A DNA stretch of 64,000 nt, from positions 1 to 64,000 of the forward strand of contig JAGALZ010000013.1 of NCBI GenBank assembly GCA_017848055.1, given 5' to 3'. A program made the position numbers and the translations under genes. The stretch comes from Oscillospiraceae bacterium. GTDB taxonomy: Bacteria; Bacillota; Clostridia; Oscillospirales; Ruminococcaceae. Below the pieces are notes generated by a model. The model was not told the DNA's origin and ran no database searches. It saw only the letters and a list, made by a program, of their open reading frames with translations. Shown here piece by piece: positions 24,671 through 34,111 of the stretch. Within the stretch, counting starts at the first letter, position 1; each line of letters begins with the position of its first letter.

Positions 24671-25172
24671 CGTTATCCTTATTGGTGTAGTTACAGGCGT
24701 GTTCTTGTACGGGATATATAAAAGAGTAAATATCTTTGATGTGTTCATTGAGGGAGCATCTGAAAATATAAAAGCTGCATTTGATATTCTTCCTGCACTC
24801 GTGATTTTAATGACAATGATTGCAATTCTCAATGTAAGCGGTGTAATCGAAGTATTTACAAGATTTATTTCACCGATTACTAGTATAATAGGTTTTCCGA
24901 GGGAGTGCATTCCGCTGGCATTACTCCGACCGTTATCGGGAAGCGGTGCAATGTCAGTGTATGAAAGCATTGTATCACAGAATCATCCCGATTCATTTGT
25001 CGGAAATGTCGCAAGCGTGATAATGGGGTCTACAGAAACAACCTTTTACACCGTTGCAGTATATTACGGAGCTGCCAAAATTAAAAACATAAGGTACACT
25101 CTCATCTGCGCACTTGCAGCAGACATCAGCGGATTTATTGTCGCTTGTGCTGCAGTTCGACTTATGATGTAA
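24663..25172 (+). CDS. spmB: Spore maturation protein B
   Basis: A 169-residue membrane protein and partner of SpmA. The start is the ATG at 24663, overlapping the spmA stop by 8 bp; an upstream in-frame start at 24621 is inside spmA without a ribosome site. Motifs: GIYKRVNIFDVFIEGASEN, then ALLRPLSGSGAMSVYES and IMGSTETTFYTVAVYYGA. These match the SpmB/Gate family. The spmAB pair ends at the bidirectional hairpin 25174-25209. Confidence 0.95.
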   Translation: MSSVILIGVVTGVFLYGIYKRVNIFDVFIEGASENIKAAFDILPALVILMTMIAILNVSGVIEVFTRFISPITSIIGFPRECIPLALLRPLSGSGAMSVYESIVSQNHPDSFVGNVASVIMGSTETTFYTVAVYYGAAKIKNIRYTLICALAADISGFIVACAAVRLMM

Positions 25173-25173
25173 A

Positions 25174-25209
25174 AAAGCGTAACGCTGATTTGCGTTACGC
25201 TTTCGTTTT
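25174..25209. terminator. Bidirectional terminator between spmB and carB
   Basis: A perfect 12-bp stem AAAGCGTAACGC/GCGTTACGCTTT with a 6-nt loop and T-rich flanks serves the convergent genes. Confidence 0.88.
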
Positions 25210-25216
25210 GTATTAA

Positions 25217-28200
25217 TTACTTGTCCTGGATTTCTGCGTGGTATTCCTGGAGTGACTTAATTTGTTCGTGCTTTTCACACTTAGCAGCCTTGATACCCTC
25301 GATTGTTGCCTTTGCAGCAGCAGTTGTAGTTACATAGAATACTCTGTTTCTGATAGCATTCTTTCTGATGTAGCTGTCGTCATCAGCACCCTTCTTGTCA
25401 GTAGGAGTGTTAATGATGATATCAACGTCACGGTTTGTGATAAGGTCAAGTACATTTGGTCTGCCCTCGTGGAGCTTGCATACTGACTCGCACTCAAGAC
25501 CCATTTCTCTGATTGCCTTTGCAGTACCCTCTGTAGCAACAAGGCTGAAGCCACATTCTGTAAAGCCCTTAGCAACCTTTTCAAGGTCGTACTTATCTCT
25601 GTCGCTGATACTGATAAGAACCTTACCGGAAAGCTTGATATCAGCCTGTGTAGCTTCCTGAGCCTTGAAGTAAGCCTCACCGAAGTTTGAGGAGATACCG
25701 AGAACTTCACCTGTAGATCTCATCTCTGGGCCGAGAACAGGGTCAACTTCAGGGAACATATTGAATGGGAATACAGCTTCCTTGACACCGTAGTGGCTGA
25801 ACTTCTTTTCCTTGAGCTCAGGAACAGGGGAAGGACGCTTTGTGAATTCGGATGTAATAATCTCAGTTGCGAGAGAAACCATCTGAATGTTACATACCTT
25901 TGAAACGAGCGGAACAGTTCTTGAAGCTCTTGGGTTAGCCTCGAGAACGTAAACCTTGCCGTCTTCGATAGCATACTGCATATTCATAAGACCACGAACG
26001 TTCATTTCCTTAGCAATTCTTCTTGTGTATTCCTTAATGAGTGCAACATTTTCAGGGCTGATGTTGAGAGAAGGAAGGATACAAGCAGAGTCACCGGAGT
26101 GAATACCTGCAAGCTCGATATGCTCCATAACAGCAGGAACAAATACGTTCTCGCCGTCGCTGATAGCGTCAGCCTCACACTCAGTTGCGTTGTGAAGGAA
26201 TCTGTCAATAAGGATAGGTCTGTCAGGTGTAACACCAACAGCCGCAGCCATGTAAACCTTAAGGCTTTCAGGCTCGTGAACTACTTCCATGCCTCTACCA
26301 CCGAGAACGTAGGAAGGACGAACCATTACAGGGTAACCGATTCTCTCAGCAATTGCAAGAGCCTCGTCAACTGTAACAGCCATACCAGCCTCAGGCATTG
26401 GAATTTCAAGCTTATCCATCATAGCTCTGAACAAATCTCTGTCCTCAGCCATGTCAATTGTTTCAGGAGTTGTACCAAGAACCTTAACACCGTACTTCTT
26501 AAGGTCAGCAGCAAGGTTAAGAGGAGTCTGTCCGCCGAACTGAGCGATAACGCCGAGTGGCTTTTCCTTCTCGTAGATGCTGAGAACATCTTCGAGAGTA
26601 AGTGGCTCAAAGTAGAGCTTATCGGATGTATCGTAGTCTGTTGAAACAGTTTCAGGGTTACAGTTAATCATGATTGTTTCAAAACCGAGTCTGCGGAGTG
26701 AGTTTGCAGCGTGTACGCAGCAGTAGTCAAATTCGATACCCTGACCGATTCTGTTAGGGCCGCTTCCGAGAATAAGAATCTTTGGCTTGTCTGTGCTTGC
26801 AACTGACTTGTCAGGAGCGTTGTATGTTGAGAAGTAGTAAGCTGCGTTTTCTGTACCGCTTACGTGTACGCCTTCCCAAGCTTCAGTAAGACCTGCATTG
26901 ATTCTTGCGTTTCTGATAGACTCTTCGGAAACCTCAAGGATTTCGGAGAGGTACTTGTCAGAGAAGCCGTGCTTCTTAGCCTCGATGAGCTTGTCATCAG
27001 CAGGAACGGTACCCTTGTTTTCCATAAGAGCGTTTTCTTCATCAACAAGCTCCTTCATCTGTTCAATGAAGTATGGCTTAATCTTTGTAAGCTTTTCAAG
27101 CTCATCAACAGTAGCACCCTTTCTGAGAGCCTCGTACATGATGAACTGTCTTTCGCTTGTAGGAGCGTAGAGCATTGAGAGGAGCTCTTCCTTGGTCTTT
27201 GAATTGAAGTTTTTAGCAAAGCCAAGACCGTATCTTCCTCTTTCGAGTGAACGGATAGCCTTCTGGAATGCTTCCTTGTATGTCTTACCGATGCTCATTA
27301 CTTCGCCTACAGCTCTCATCTGAGTGCCGAGCTTGTCTTCAGCATTCTTGAACTTTTCAAATGCCCATCTTGCGAACTTGATTACAACGTAATCTCCGTC
27401 AGGGTAGTAGTTAGCAAGGTTGCCGTACTTACCGCATGGAATGTCAGCAAGTGTAAGACCGGTAGCGAGCATAGCGGAAACGAGTGCGATAGGGAAACCA
27501 GTTGCCTTTGAAGCAAGGGCAGATGAACGGGATGTTCTTGGGTTGATTTCGATAACGTAGATTCTTCCGTCGTGTGGGTTTCTTGCAAACTGTACATTAG
27601 TACCGCCGATAACCTCAATTGCGTCAACGATAGCGTAAGCCTGTTTCTGAAGCTCAGCCTGAACTTCCTTGGAGATTGTAAGCATAGGAGCAGCACAGTA
27701 GCTGTCACCGGTATGAACGCCAAGTGGGTCGATATTTTCGATAAAGCATACGGTAATCATCTTACCTGTCTTATCTCTTACTACCTCAAGCTCAAGCTCT
27801 TCCCAACCGAGGATGGACTCTTCAACGAGAACCTGACCTACGAGAGAAGCAGCAAGACCTCTTTCACAGACTGTCTTGAGCTCTTCCACGTTGTAAACAA
27901 GACCGCCACCGGTTCCGCCCATTGTGTAAGCAGGACGAAGAACAACCGGGTATCCGAGCTTGTCAGCAATTTCGAGAGCTTCGTCAACGGAGTAAGCAAC
28001 TTCACTTCTTGCCATCTGAATGCCAAGCTTGTCCATTGTCTTCTTGAACTCAGTTCTGTCCTCGCCACGCTCAATAGCATCAATCTGAACACCGATAACT
28101 TCAACGTTGTACTTCTTGAGAACGCCGAGCTTATCAAGCTCAGAGCAAAGGTTAAGACCGGACTGACCGCCGAGGTTAGGTAAGAGCCAGTCAGGACGCT

Positions 28201-28438
28201 CCTTAGCGATAATTTCTTCAAGTCGCTTAGCGTTAAGTGGCTCGATGTAGGTAACATCAGCAGTTTCTGGGTCTGTCATAATAGTAGCAGGGTTGGAGTT
28301 TACCAGAATGATTTTGTGTCCGAGCTTACGCAGAGCCTTGCATGCCTGAGTTCCGGAGTAGTCGAATTCGCACGCCTGTCCGATGATAATAGGACCGGAG
28401 CCGATGATAAGTACTTTTTTCTGAGGTTGTTTTTCCAT
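25217..28438 (-). CDS. carB: Carbamoyl-phosphate synthase large subunit
   Basis: A 1073-residue protein. It makes carbamoyl phosphate from ammonia, bicarbonate and two ATP, feeding pyrimidine and arginine synthesis. Two ATP-grasp halves are present: IIIGQACEFDYSGTQACKAL opens the first, ILGSGPNRIGQGIEFDYCC the second. Each has an ExNPR motif (VIEINPRTSRS and VLEANPRASRT). The last ~140 residues form the MGS-like allosteric domain (NTPTDKKGADDDSYIRKNAI). The length is standard. carA, the glutaminase subunit, is not next to it, which is unusual. It has its own promoter and a leader of about 120 nt with a hairpin. Confidence 0.97.
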   Translation of the reverse strand: MEKQPQKKVLIIGSGPIIIGQACEFDYSGTQACKALRKLGHKIILVNSNPATIMTDPETADVTYIEPLNAKRLEEIIAKERPDWLLPNLGGQSGLNLCSELDKLGVLKKYNVEVIGVQIDAIERGEDRTEFKKTMDKLGIQMARSEVAYSVDEALEIADKLGYPVVLRPAYTMGGTGGGLVYNVEELKTVCERGLAASLVGQVLVEESILGWEELELEVVRDKTGKMITVCFIENIDPLGVHTGDSYCAAPMLTISKEVQAELQKQAYAIVDAIEVIGGTNVQFARNPHDGRIYVIEINPRTSRSSALASKATGFPIALVSAMLATGLTLADIPCGKYGNLANYYPDGDYVVIKFARWAFEKFKNAEDKLGTQMRAVGEVMSIGKTYKEAFQKAIRSLERGRYGLGFAKNFNSKTKEELLSMLYAPTSERQFIMYEALRKGATVDELEKLTKIKPYFIEQMKELVDEENALMENKGTVPADDKLIEAKKHGFSDKYLSEILEVSEESIRNARINAGLTEAWEGVHVSGTENAAYYFSTYNAPDKSVASTDKPKILILGSGPNRIGQGIEFDYCCVHAANSLRRLGFETIMINCNPETVSTDYDTSDKLYFEPLTLEDVLSIYEKEKPLGVIAQFGGQTPLNLAADLKKYGVKVLGTTPETIDMAEDRDLFRAMMDKLEIPMPEAGMAVTVDEALAIAERIGYPVMVRPSYVLGGRGMEVVHEPESLKVYMAAAVGVTPDRPILIDRFLHNATECEADAISDGENVFVPAVMEHIELAGIHSGDSACILPSLNISPENVALIKEYTRRIAKEMNVRGLMNMQYAIEDGKVYVLEANPRASRTVPLVSKVCNIQMVSLATEIITSEFTKRPSPVPELKEKKFSHYGVKEAVFPFNMFPEVDPVLGPEMRSTGEVLGISSNFGEAYFKAQEATQADIKLSGKVLISISDRDKYDLEKVAKGFTECGFSLVATEGTAKAIREMGLECESVCKLHEGRPNVLDLITNRDVDIIINTPTDKKGADDDSYIRKNAIRNRVFYVTTTAAAKATIEGIKAAKCEKHEQIKSLQEYHAEIQDK

Positions 28439-28530
28439 AAGTAACTCCTTTCCACGCCTTTAACGTCGTGAACCGATGACGCAGAAACTTAAGATTTCAA
28501 AGCATCATTTCGGTCGAATTTGCAAAATTT

Positions 28531-28554
28531 TTTTGCGGTTTTTGGGCCGCAAAA
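28531..28554 (-). promoter_or_regulatory. Hairpin near the 5' end of the carB leader
   Basis: TTTTGCGG (28531-28538) pairs perfectly with CCGCAAAA (28547-28554) around an 8-nt loop, starting about 7 nt from the predicted start of transcription. It lacks a proper U-run. It may stabilise the mRNA or act in control; I do not recognise a PyrR site. Confidence 0.45.
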
Positions 28555-28567
28555 CTTAATTCGTATA

Positions 28568-28596
28568 ATTATAGCATATTTTGACCTTAATTGCAA
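28568..28596 (-). promoter_or_regulatory. Sigma-A-type promoter of carB
   Basis: On the minus strand, TTGCAA (28591-28596), 17 bp, TATAAT (28568-28573), with TGC before the -10. Confidence 0.8.
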
Positions 28597-28728
28597 TAGA
28601 AAAGCTTGAAAAAATCTTTGAAAGATATTGCATAAAGCGTGTGTATTTTGCACAAAAGCAAATCTGAAACGTTAATTTGAATAAAAGCAGATTATGCCCG
28701 AAAATCTTGTATTTTGTGTTCGCTCTAC

Positions 28729-28757
28729 TTGCCAAACCGCAGATGTTGTGGTATAAT
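28729..28757 (+). promoter_or_regulatory. Sigma-A-type promoter of the membrane protein-topoisomerase operon
   Basis: TTGCCA (28729-28734), 17 bp, TATAAT (28752-28757), with an extended TG element. It is 45 bp before the first start codon. Confidence 0.8.
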
Positions 28758-28801
28758 ACAGATGTATGCAATAAAATTATCCGGGTTTTGGAGGAGTAAT
28801 A

Positions 28802-29173
28802 ATGGAAAAGTTTATGTGGTCGGTTGCCGGAATACTTTTTGCCGGAATTCTGGTTCTTGTTATGGGTTCTGATTCCGGTTGGTGGGAAGTAAGCTCAAAC
28901 GCTGAGGGCCTTGTAGGTCTTGTTGCCATAGTTCCTGCTGTAATATGGATTTTCTTCAAGGGCGTGAACATAATAAACTGCGGGATGTATATAGGCGGAA
29001 TTGACTACATCCTTATCAAGAAATTCCTTTCGCTCGGTCAGTCGGTAGCTCTTATTGTAATAGAAGCTGTGATTATTATCGCAGTGCTTTGCATTATGTG
29101 TGCTAAGAAGAATAAGGAGCTTGAAAATGCTGAAAGCTCAGAAGATAAAGAGAAGGAAGCAATAGGAGGATAA
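28802..29173 (+). CDS. Small membrane protein preceding the topoisomerase genes
   Basis: A 123-residue protein, not recognised. Three hydrophobic helices (about 5-23, 38-56 and 77-98) are followed by a charged tail rich in K and E. The GGAGGAGTAAT ribosome site supports the ATG at 28802. It ends 4 bp before the topoisomerase B subunit, and the AGGAGG of that gene lies inside its last codons. The two are thus cotranscribed and probably translationally coupled. No link between a membrane protein and the topoisomerase is known to me. Confidence 0.75.
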   Translation: MEKFMWSVAGILFAGILVLVMGSDSGWWEVSSNAEGLVGLVAIVPAVIWIFFKGVNIINCGMYIGGIDYILIKKFLSLGQSVALIVIEAVIIIAVLCIMCAKKNKELENAESSEDKEKEAIGG

Positions 29174-29177
29174 AACG

Positions 29178-31157
29178 TTGGCTAAGAAGAATACTTATGA
29201 TAACGAAACGATAGTCGCACTTGAAGGTGCGGAAAGAATAAGAAGACGTCCTTCTGTAATATTCGGTTCAGATAGTCTTGAAGGCTGTGAACACTCTGTA
29301 TTTGAAATTGTATCAAATTCAATCGACGAAGCAAGAGAAGGCTACGGAGATAAGATTATAGTAACATATTATAATGACCATAGTATCGAAGTCGAGGACT
29401 TCGGCAGAGGCTGTCCTATGGACTATAACAAGACCGCAGGCAGATATAACTGGGAGCTTGTTTACTGTGAGCTTTATGCCGGCGGTAAGTATAATAACAA
29501 CGACGGCGATAACTATGAGTATTCTTTAGGTCTTAACGGACTCGGTGCCTGCGCAACACAGTCATGCTCCGAGTTTATGGATGTTACTGTTCACCGTGAC
29601 GGATACAAGTATAGTATGCATTTTGAAAAAGGTAATCCTTTGGGAGAACTTCAGAAAGAACCGTCTACCCGAAAGACCGGTACTAAGCACCACTGGAAGC
29701 CTGATTTGGATGTATTTACCGATGTAGATATTCCTGAGGAATTTTTTGAAACAATGCTCCGACGTCAGGCGTTTGTTAATCCTAAAATCAAGTTTGTTTT
29801 AAGACTCCAGAAGTCTACCGGCGGATTTGAGGAAAAAGAATATCTTTATGAAAATGGTATAGTTGACTATGTAAATGAAATTGTGGGGGATAATGCCCTT
29901 ACGTCTGTCTATTACTGTGACGCTGCAAGAAAGGGCAGGGACAGAGCAGACCGTCCGGAATATAAGGTAAAGCTCAGCGTTGCATTTGCATTTTCAAACA
30001 GAGTTAATACTACTGAATACTACCATAATTCAAGCTTTCTTGAAAACGGAGGCTCGCCGGCTGACGCAGTAAAGACAGCGTTTCGTTATCAGATTGACAG
30101 CTATCTTAAAGCTAACAATAAGTATACAAAGAATGAGTCGCCGATTAAGTTTGTTGACATCGAGGACTGCCTCGTGCTGGTTTCAAGCTCGTTTTCTACG
30201 ATAACTTCGTATGCAAATCAGACAAAGAAGGCTATTACCAATAAGTACATCCAGGAGTGTATGACAGACTTCTTAAAGCATCAGCTTGAAGTGTATTTTA
30301 TAGAAAAGCCTGATGAAGCACAGAAAATCGCCGACCAGGTACTCATCAACAAGCGTAGCCGTGAAAGAGCCGCAACCACAAGACTCAACCTCAAGAATAC
30401 TCTCTCAAAACAGATTGACCTTGCGAATATGGTGCAGAAGTTTGTAGACTGCCGCTCCAAGGATATCTCACGCAGAGAAGTTTATATCGTGGAGGGTGAC
30501 TCTGCGCTCGGTTCGGTTAAAATGGCAAGAGATGCCGAATTCCAGGCTGTTATTCCTGTAAGAGGTAAGATTTTAAATTGCCTCAAGGCCGACTACGATA
30601 AGATATTCAAGAGTGAAATAATCACCGACCTTATAAAGGTATTGGGCTGCGGTGTCGAAGTCAAGAGTAAATCCAATAAGGAGCTTTCTTCGTTTTCACT
30701 CCAGAACTTAAGATGGAATAAAATCATTATCTGTACCGATGCCGATGTCGACGGATTCCAGATAAGAACACTTATACTCACAATGCTCTACAGACTTACA
30801 CCTACACTTATCGAGGAAGGCTTTGTCTATATTGCAGAATCTCCACTTTACGAAATCACAACCAAGGAAAAGACATACTTTGCCTACGATGACAGAGAGA
30901 AGAATGAGATTCTTTCAATGATAGGTGATGAGAAGTATACTATTCAGCGTTCCAAGGGTCTTGGTGAAAACGAAGCTGAGATGATGGCGCTTACAACTAT
31001 GAATCCTGCAACCAGACGACTTATTCAGATTACCCCCGATGAAGCTGAACATACCGAGTATATGTTTGATATGCTGCTCGGAGATAATCTCCAGGGCAGA
31101 AAGGATTTCATAGCAATCAACGGAGCCGATTACCTCGATATGGCTGATATTTCATAA
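29178..31157 (+). CDS. Type II topoisomerase B subunit (divergent GyrB/ParE family)
   Basis: A 659-residue protein. The GHKL ATPase domain has FEIVSNSIDEAREGYGD, DFGRGCPMD, and the lid GLNGLGACATQ, which differs from the usual GLHGVG. The transducer domain follows, then the Toprim domain with YIVEGDSALGSVK and CTDADVDGFQIRTLI. The start is TTG at 29178, 7 bp after AGGAGG. With the A subunit behind it, it would form an ATP-dependent heterotetramer that passes DNA duplexes. The divergent motifs suggest a topo IV-like second enzyme rather than the main gyrase, which is normally near dnaA; that is inference. Confidence 0.88.
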   Translation: MAKKNTYDNETIVALEGAERIRRRPSVIFGSDSLEGCEHSVFEIVSNSIDEAREGYGDKIIVTYYNDHSIEVEDFGRGCPMDYNKTAGRYNWELVYCELYAGGKYNNNDGDNYEYSLGLNGLGACATQSCSEFMDVTVHRDGYKYSMHFEKGNPLGELQKEPSTRKTGTKHHWKPDLDVFTDVDIPEEFFETMLRRQAFVNPKIKFVLRLQKSTGGFEEKEYLYENGIVDYVNEIVGDNALTSVYYCDAARKGRDRADRPEYKVKLSVAFAFSNRVNTTEYYHNSSFLENGGSPADAVKTAFRYQIDSYLKANNKYTKNESPIKFVDIEDCLVLVSSSFSTITSYANQTKKAITNKYIQECMTDFLKHQLEVYFIEKPDEAQKIADQVLINKRSRERAATTRLNLKNTLSKQIDLANMVQKFVDCRSKDISRREVYIVEGDSALGSVKMARDAEFQAVIPVRGKILNCLKADYDKIFKSEIITDLIKVLGCGVEVKSKSNKELSSFSLQNLRWNKIIICTDADVDGFQIRTLILTMLYRLTPTLIEEGFVYIAESPLYEITTKEKTYFAYDDREKNEILSMIGDEKYTIQRSKGLGENEAEMMALTTMNPATRRLIQITPDEAEHTEYMFDMLLGDNLQGRKDFIAINGADYLDMADIS

Positions 31158-31178
31158 TCTGCGGAAAGGAGAAAAACA

Positions 31179-33419
31179 ATGGCAAGAAAAAAGAAAAATA
31201 CCGAAGAAACAAAAGTGAAAGTACCGCAGATTGACGCCTACATCCAGGGTGCCGGACAGGTAGTTGACGAGAAAATTACAATTACCCTCGAGAAAAACTA
31301 TATGCCATACGCTATGAGCGTTAACGTGTCACGTTCATTTCCTGAAATTGACGGATTCAAGCCGTCACACAGAAAGCTCCTTTATACAATGTATAAAATG
31401 GGACTTCTGCAGGGCGCAAAAATGAAATCCGCCAATGTTGTCGGAAGAACAATGCAGCTCAACCCTCACGGAGACGCCGCAATCTATGAAACAATGGTGC
31501 GACTGGCAAGAGGTAACGAAACCCTTCTCCACCCGTATGTTGAATCGAAGGGAAACTTCGGTAAGGCGTATTCTAGAGATATGGCTTATGCCGCTTCACG
31601 ATATACTGAAGTAAAGCTTGAGCCTATCTGTAATGAGCTCTTTAAGGATATTGACAAGAATACAGTCGATTTTGTTCCTAACTATGATAATACAATGCAG
31701 GAGCCAACGCTGTTCCCGGCAACATTTCCGTCAGTACTTGTAAATGCCAATGTCGGAATCGGTGTCGCAATGGCATCATCCGTGTGCTCTTTTAATCTCG
31801 CAGAAATCTGTGAAACAACAATTGCCCTTATGCGAAATCCTGAACATAATGCCCTCGAAACACTCAAAGGCCCGGATTTTGCGGGCGGCTCGTATTTTAT
31901 CTACGATGAAGAAGAGCTTGATAAGGTTTATCAGACGGGTAGAGGCTCGCTGAAATTCAGAGCCAAGTACAGCTATGATAAGTCAGCAAATTGTATCGAT
32001 ATCACACAGATACCGCCAACTGCAACAATCGAGGTTATAATCGAGAAGATTGTAGCTCTCGTAAAGGCTGGTAAAATCAAGGATATCCAGTATATCAGAG
32101 ATGAAACCGACATCAATGGTTTGCATATCTCCATTGACTTAAAGCGTGGAGCAGACCCCGAAAAGCTTATGCAGAAGCTTTTCAAGATGACTCCGCTTCA
32201 GGATACATATGCTTGTAACTTCAATATTCTTGTAAACGGCTATCCTAAGGTGATGGGTGTCTATGAAATCATCCGTGAGTGGGTAAAATTCAGAATGAAC
32301 TGCGTCAAGCGCAGAGTTGACTTTGATTTGAGGAAAAAGGAGGACAAGCTCCATCTCCTCTTAGGTCTTGAAAAGATACTCCTCGATATTGATAAGGCAG
32401 TTAAGATTGTCCGTGAAACAGAGAACGAATCCGATGTAGTACCTAACCTCATGGTTGGCTTCGGAATTGACCAGATTCAGGCAGAATACGTAGCTGAAAT
32501 AAAGCTTCGCCATCTCAACCGTGAGTATATCCTTAACCGCACAAAGGAGATTCAGAGCCTTATTGCTGAAATTGCGGATATGAAGGATATCCTCGGTAGC
32601 GATAGAAGAATCAAGGGAATCATTATCGATGAACTGAAAGAGGTTTCCAATAAGTACGGACAGGCAAGAAAAACTGAGTTCATCTACGCCGTTGAGGAGG
32701 AAGAAGCCGAGGAAATAGATGACGTTCCCGATTATCAGTGTAAGCTGTTTGTTTCTGAAAGCGGTTATTTCAAGAAGATTACTCCGCAGTCACTCAGAAT
32801 GAGCGGTGCCCAGAAGGTAAAAGAGGGCGACGAAATCAAGCAGGAAATCGAGGCTACCAACAAAACCGAGCTTCTGTTCTTTACAGATAAAGCAACTGTA
32901 TATAAATCCAGAGCTTCTTCTTTTGAAGACAGCAAGGCAAGTGCCCTCGGTGATTATATTCCTGCAAAACTCTCGTTCGACGACGGAGAAAGCTTCGTGA
33001 CAATGGTTCCTACAACCGACTATAAGGGCTATCTGCTGTTTGTATATGAAAACGGCAAGGTTGCAAAGGTTCCTATGTCTGCGTATGAAACAAAGACTAA
33101 CAGAAAGAAGCTTACAAACGCTTATTCGGAAAAGTCAAAGCTTATATCCATCCTCTATGTTGAAGAGAATGCAAACGTCCTTATAAAGAGCTCAAACGGC
33201 AGAATGATTATCTTCAATTCTGCACTTATGCTCCCTAAGGCATCAAGAGATACTATAGGAGTTGCAACGATGACTCTAAAGGCAAAATCTGTTGTCGAAA
33301 AAGCATATATTGTCGATGATGAAACCGCCAAGAAGTTCTCTAAATATATAGTTAAGAATATTCCTGCAGCGGGCCCGTTTGCTAAGGATATAGAAGACCC
33401 TGACCAGATGACGTTCTAA
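31179..33419 (+). CDS. Type II topoisomerase A subunit (divergent GyrA/ParC family)
   Basis: A 746-residue protein, partner of the preceding gene, 21 bp apart with AAAGGAG. The breakage-reunion domain shows GFKPSHRKLLYTMYKMGLL and the catalytic tyrosine in AASRYTEVKL (Tyr142). The quinolone-contact helix reads NPHGDAAIYETMVRLAR. Ala100 takes the position of GyrA Ser83, and Glu104 that of Asp87. The C-terminal ~250 residues form a beta-pinwheel-like domain with repeats such as DYKGYLLFVYENGKVAKV. The canonical GyrA-box is not seen, which favours decatenation (topo IV-like) over supercoiling. Confidence 0.9.
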   Translation: MARKKKNTEETKVKVPQIDAYIQGAGQVVDEKITITLEKNYMPYAMSVNVSRSFPEIDGFKPSHRKLLYTMYKMGLLQGAKMKSANVVGRTMQLNPHGDAAIYETMVRLARGNETLLHPYVESKGNFGKAYSRDMAYAASRYTEVKLEPICNELFKDIDKNTVDFVPNYDNTMQEPTLFPATFPSVLVNANVGIGVAMASSVCSFNLAEICETTIALMRNPEHNALETLKGPDFAGGSYFIYDEEELDKVYQTGRGSLKFRAKYSYDKSANCIDITQIPPTATIEVIIEKIVALVKAGKIKDIQYIRDETDINGLHISIDLKRGADPEKLMQKLFKMTPLQDTYACNFNILVNGYPKVMGVYEIIREWVKFRMNCVKRRVDFDLRKKEDKLHLLLGLEKILLDIDKAVKIVRETENESDVVPNLMVGFGIDQIQAEYVAEIKLRHLNREYILNRTKEIQSLIAEIADMKDILGSDRRIKGIIIDELKEVSNKYGQARKTEFIYAVEEEEAEEIDDVPDYQCKLFVSESGYFKKITPQSLRMSGAQKVKEGDEIKQEIEATNKTELLFFTDKATVYKSRASSFEDSKASALGDYIPAKLSFDDGESFVTMVPTTDYKGYLLFVYENGKVAKVPMSAYETKTNRKKLTNAYSEKSKLISILYVEENANVLIKSSNGRMIIFNSALMLPKASRDTIGVATMTLKAKSVVEKAYIVDDETAKKFSKYIVKNIPAAGPFAKDIEDPDQMTF

Positions 33420-33424
33420 AAAAT

Positions 33425-33455
33425 AAGCCGTATGGATTTCCATACGGCTTTCGTT
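33425..33455. terminator. Bidirectional terminator between topoisomerase A and XRE regulator genes
   Basis: A perfect 11-bp stem AAGCCGTATGG/CCATACGGCTT with a 4-nt loop; TTCGTTATTT follows on the plus strand. Confidence 0.85.
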
Positions 33456-34056
33456 ATTTGTTTGTCTTGTAGCGAAGTCTTGACCACATAAATATTATAA
33501 GCTGTCCGGGGATACCCAGGAAGAAAAGCTTCCAGCTGTTGTCACCGAATGCAAGCATCGTAAGATACGCCGACGCAAGCACCGACCACATCATACAAGA
33601 GATGATAAGAAAGTTTCTTCTCGAATTGAACCAGGCTGAGTTGAGTACAAGCCACACAATCATAGAGCAGGGGACAGCATACACAAAGCAGAGCCAGTGT
33701 CTTGTCACAGACGGAAATGCAATGTCAATGATGACAAAAATAAGCGTCTGAACAAGCCATACAAGAAGCATTGATATGCTGGTGATGAATGCGTGATTTT
33801 TGATTCTACGTTCCTTTGAAATTGTAACAGTTGGTGCGACCTTGTGTTCTGCTTCAACAAGATAGTCGAGAGAAACATTAAAAAGGTCTGCTATTCTCTT
33901 CAGAATTGAAATGTCGGGAACGGATTCAGCCCTTTCCCATTTGGAAATCGCCTTGTCAGAATAGTTGAGTTTTTCGGCAAGGTCAAGCTGAGTCATATTC
34001 CTGCTCTGACGAAGAGCGGATATGTTCTTTGCTATAATCGGTTTTAAGTCTTGCAT
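33454..34056 (-). CDS. XRE-family regulator with four C-terminal membrane helices
   Basis: A 200-residue protein. The start is the ATG at 34056 behind GAGGTAAA. The longer in-frame start at 34140 lies inside the -35 box of the predicted promoter and is excluded. Residues about 5-63 form a helix-turn-helix (MTQLDLAEKLNYSDKAISKWERAES), followed by four hydrophobic segments (about 92-117, 125-147, 152-174, 177-196). The DNA-binding domain is therefore tethered to the membrane. Such regulators are common in Firmicutes and often sense envelope conditions. It faces degV across a structured intergenic region. Confidence 0.88.
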   Translation of the reverse strand: MQDLKPIIAKNISALRQSRNMTQLDLAEKLNYSDKAISKWERAESVPDISILKRIADLFNVSLDYLVEAEHKVAPTVTISKERRIKNHAFITSISMLLVWLVQTLIFVIIDIAFPSVTRHWLCFVYAVPCSMIVWLVLNSAWFNSRRNFLIISCMMWSVLASAYLTMLAFGDNSWKLFFLGIPGQLIIFMWSRLRYKTNK

Positions 34057-34111
34057 ATATTTTACCTCGTGAGTATATGTGAGTGCATTGTTCTTCAGTA
34101 TAAGTGTATTC

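Larger units (their letters stand above)
28439..28801. other. Divergent control region between carB and the topoisomerase operon (363 bp)
   Basis: The only gene-free stretch above 300 bp. On the minus strand it holds the carB promoter and a ~120-nt carB leader. On the plus strand it holds the promoter at 28729-28757. The ~130 bp between the two -35 boxes is AT-rich, and I see no repeat, small gene or RNA gene in it. Confidence 0.7.

Noticed and set aside
27572..28183. 203-codon open frame antisense to carB
   Set aside because: It is fully inside carB with no start signal; similar shadows occur all along carB.
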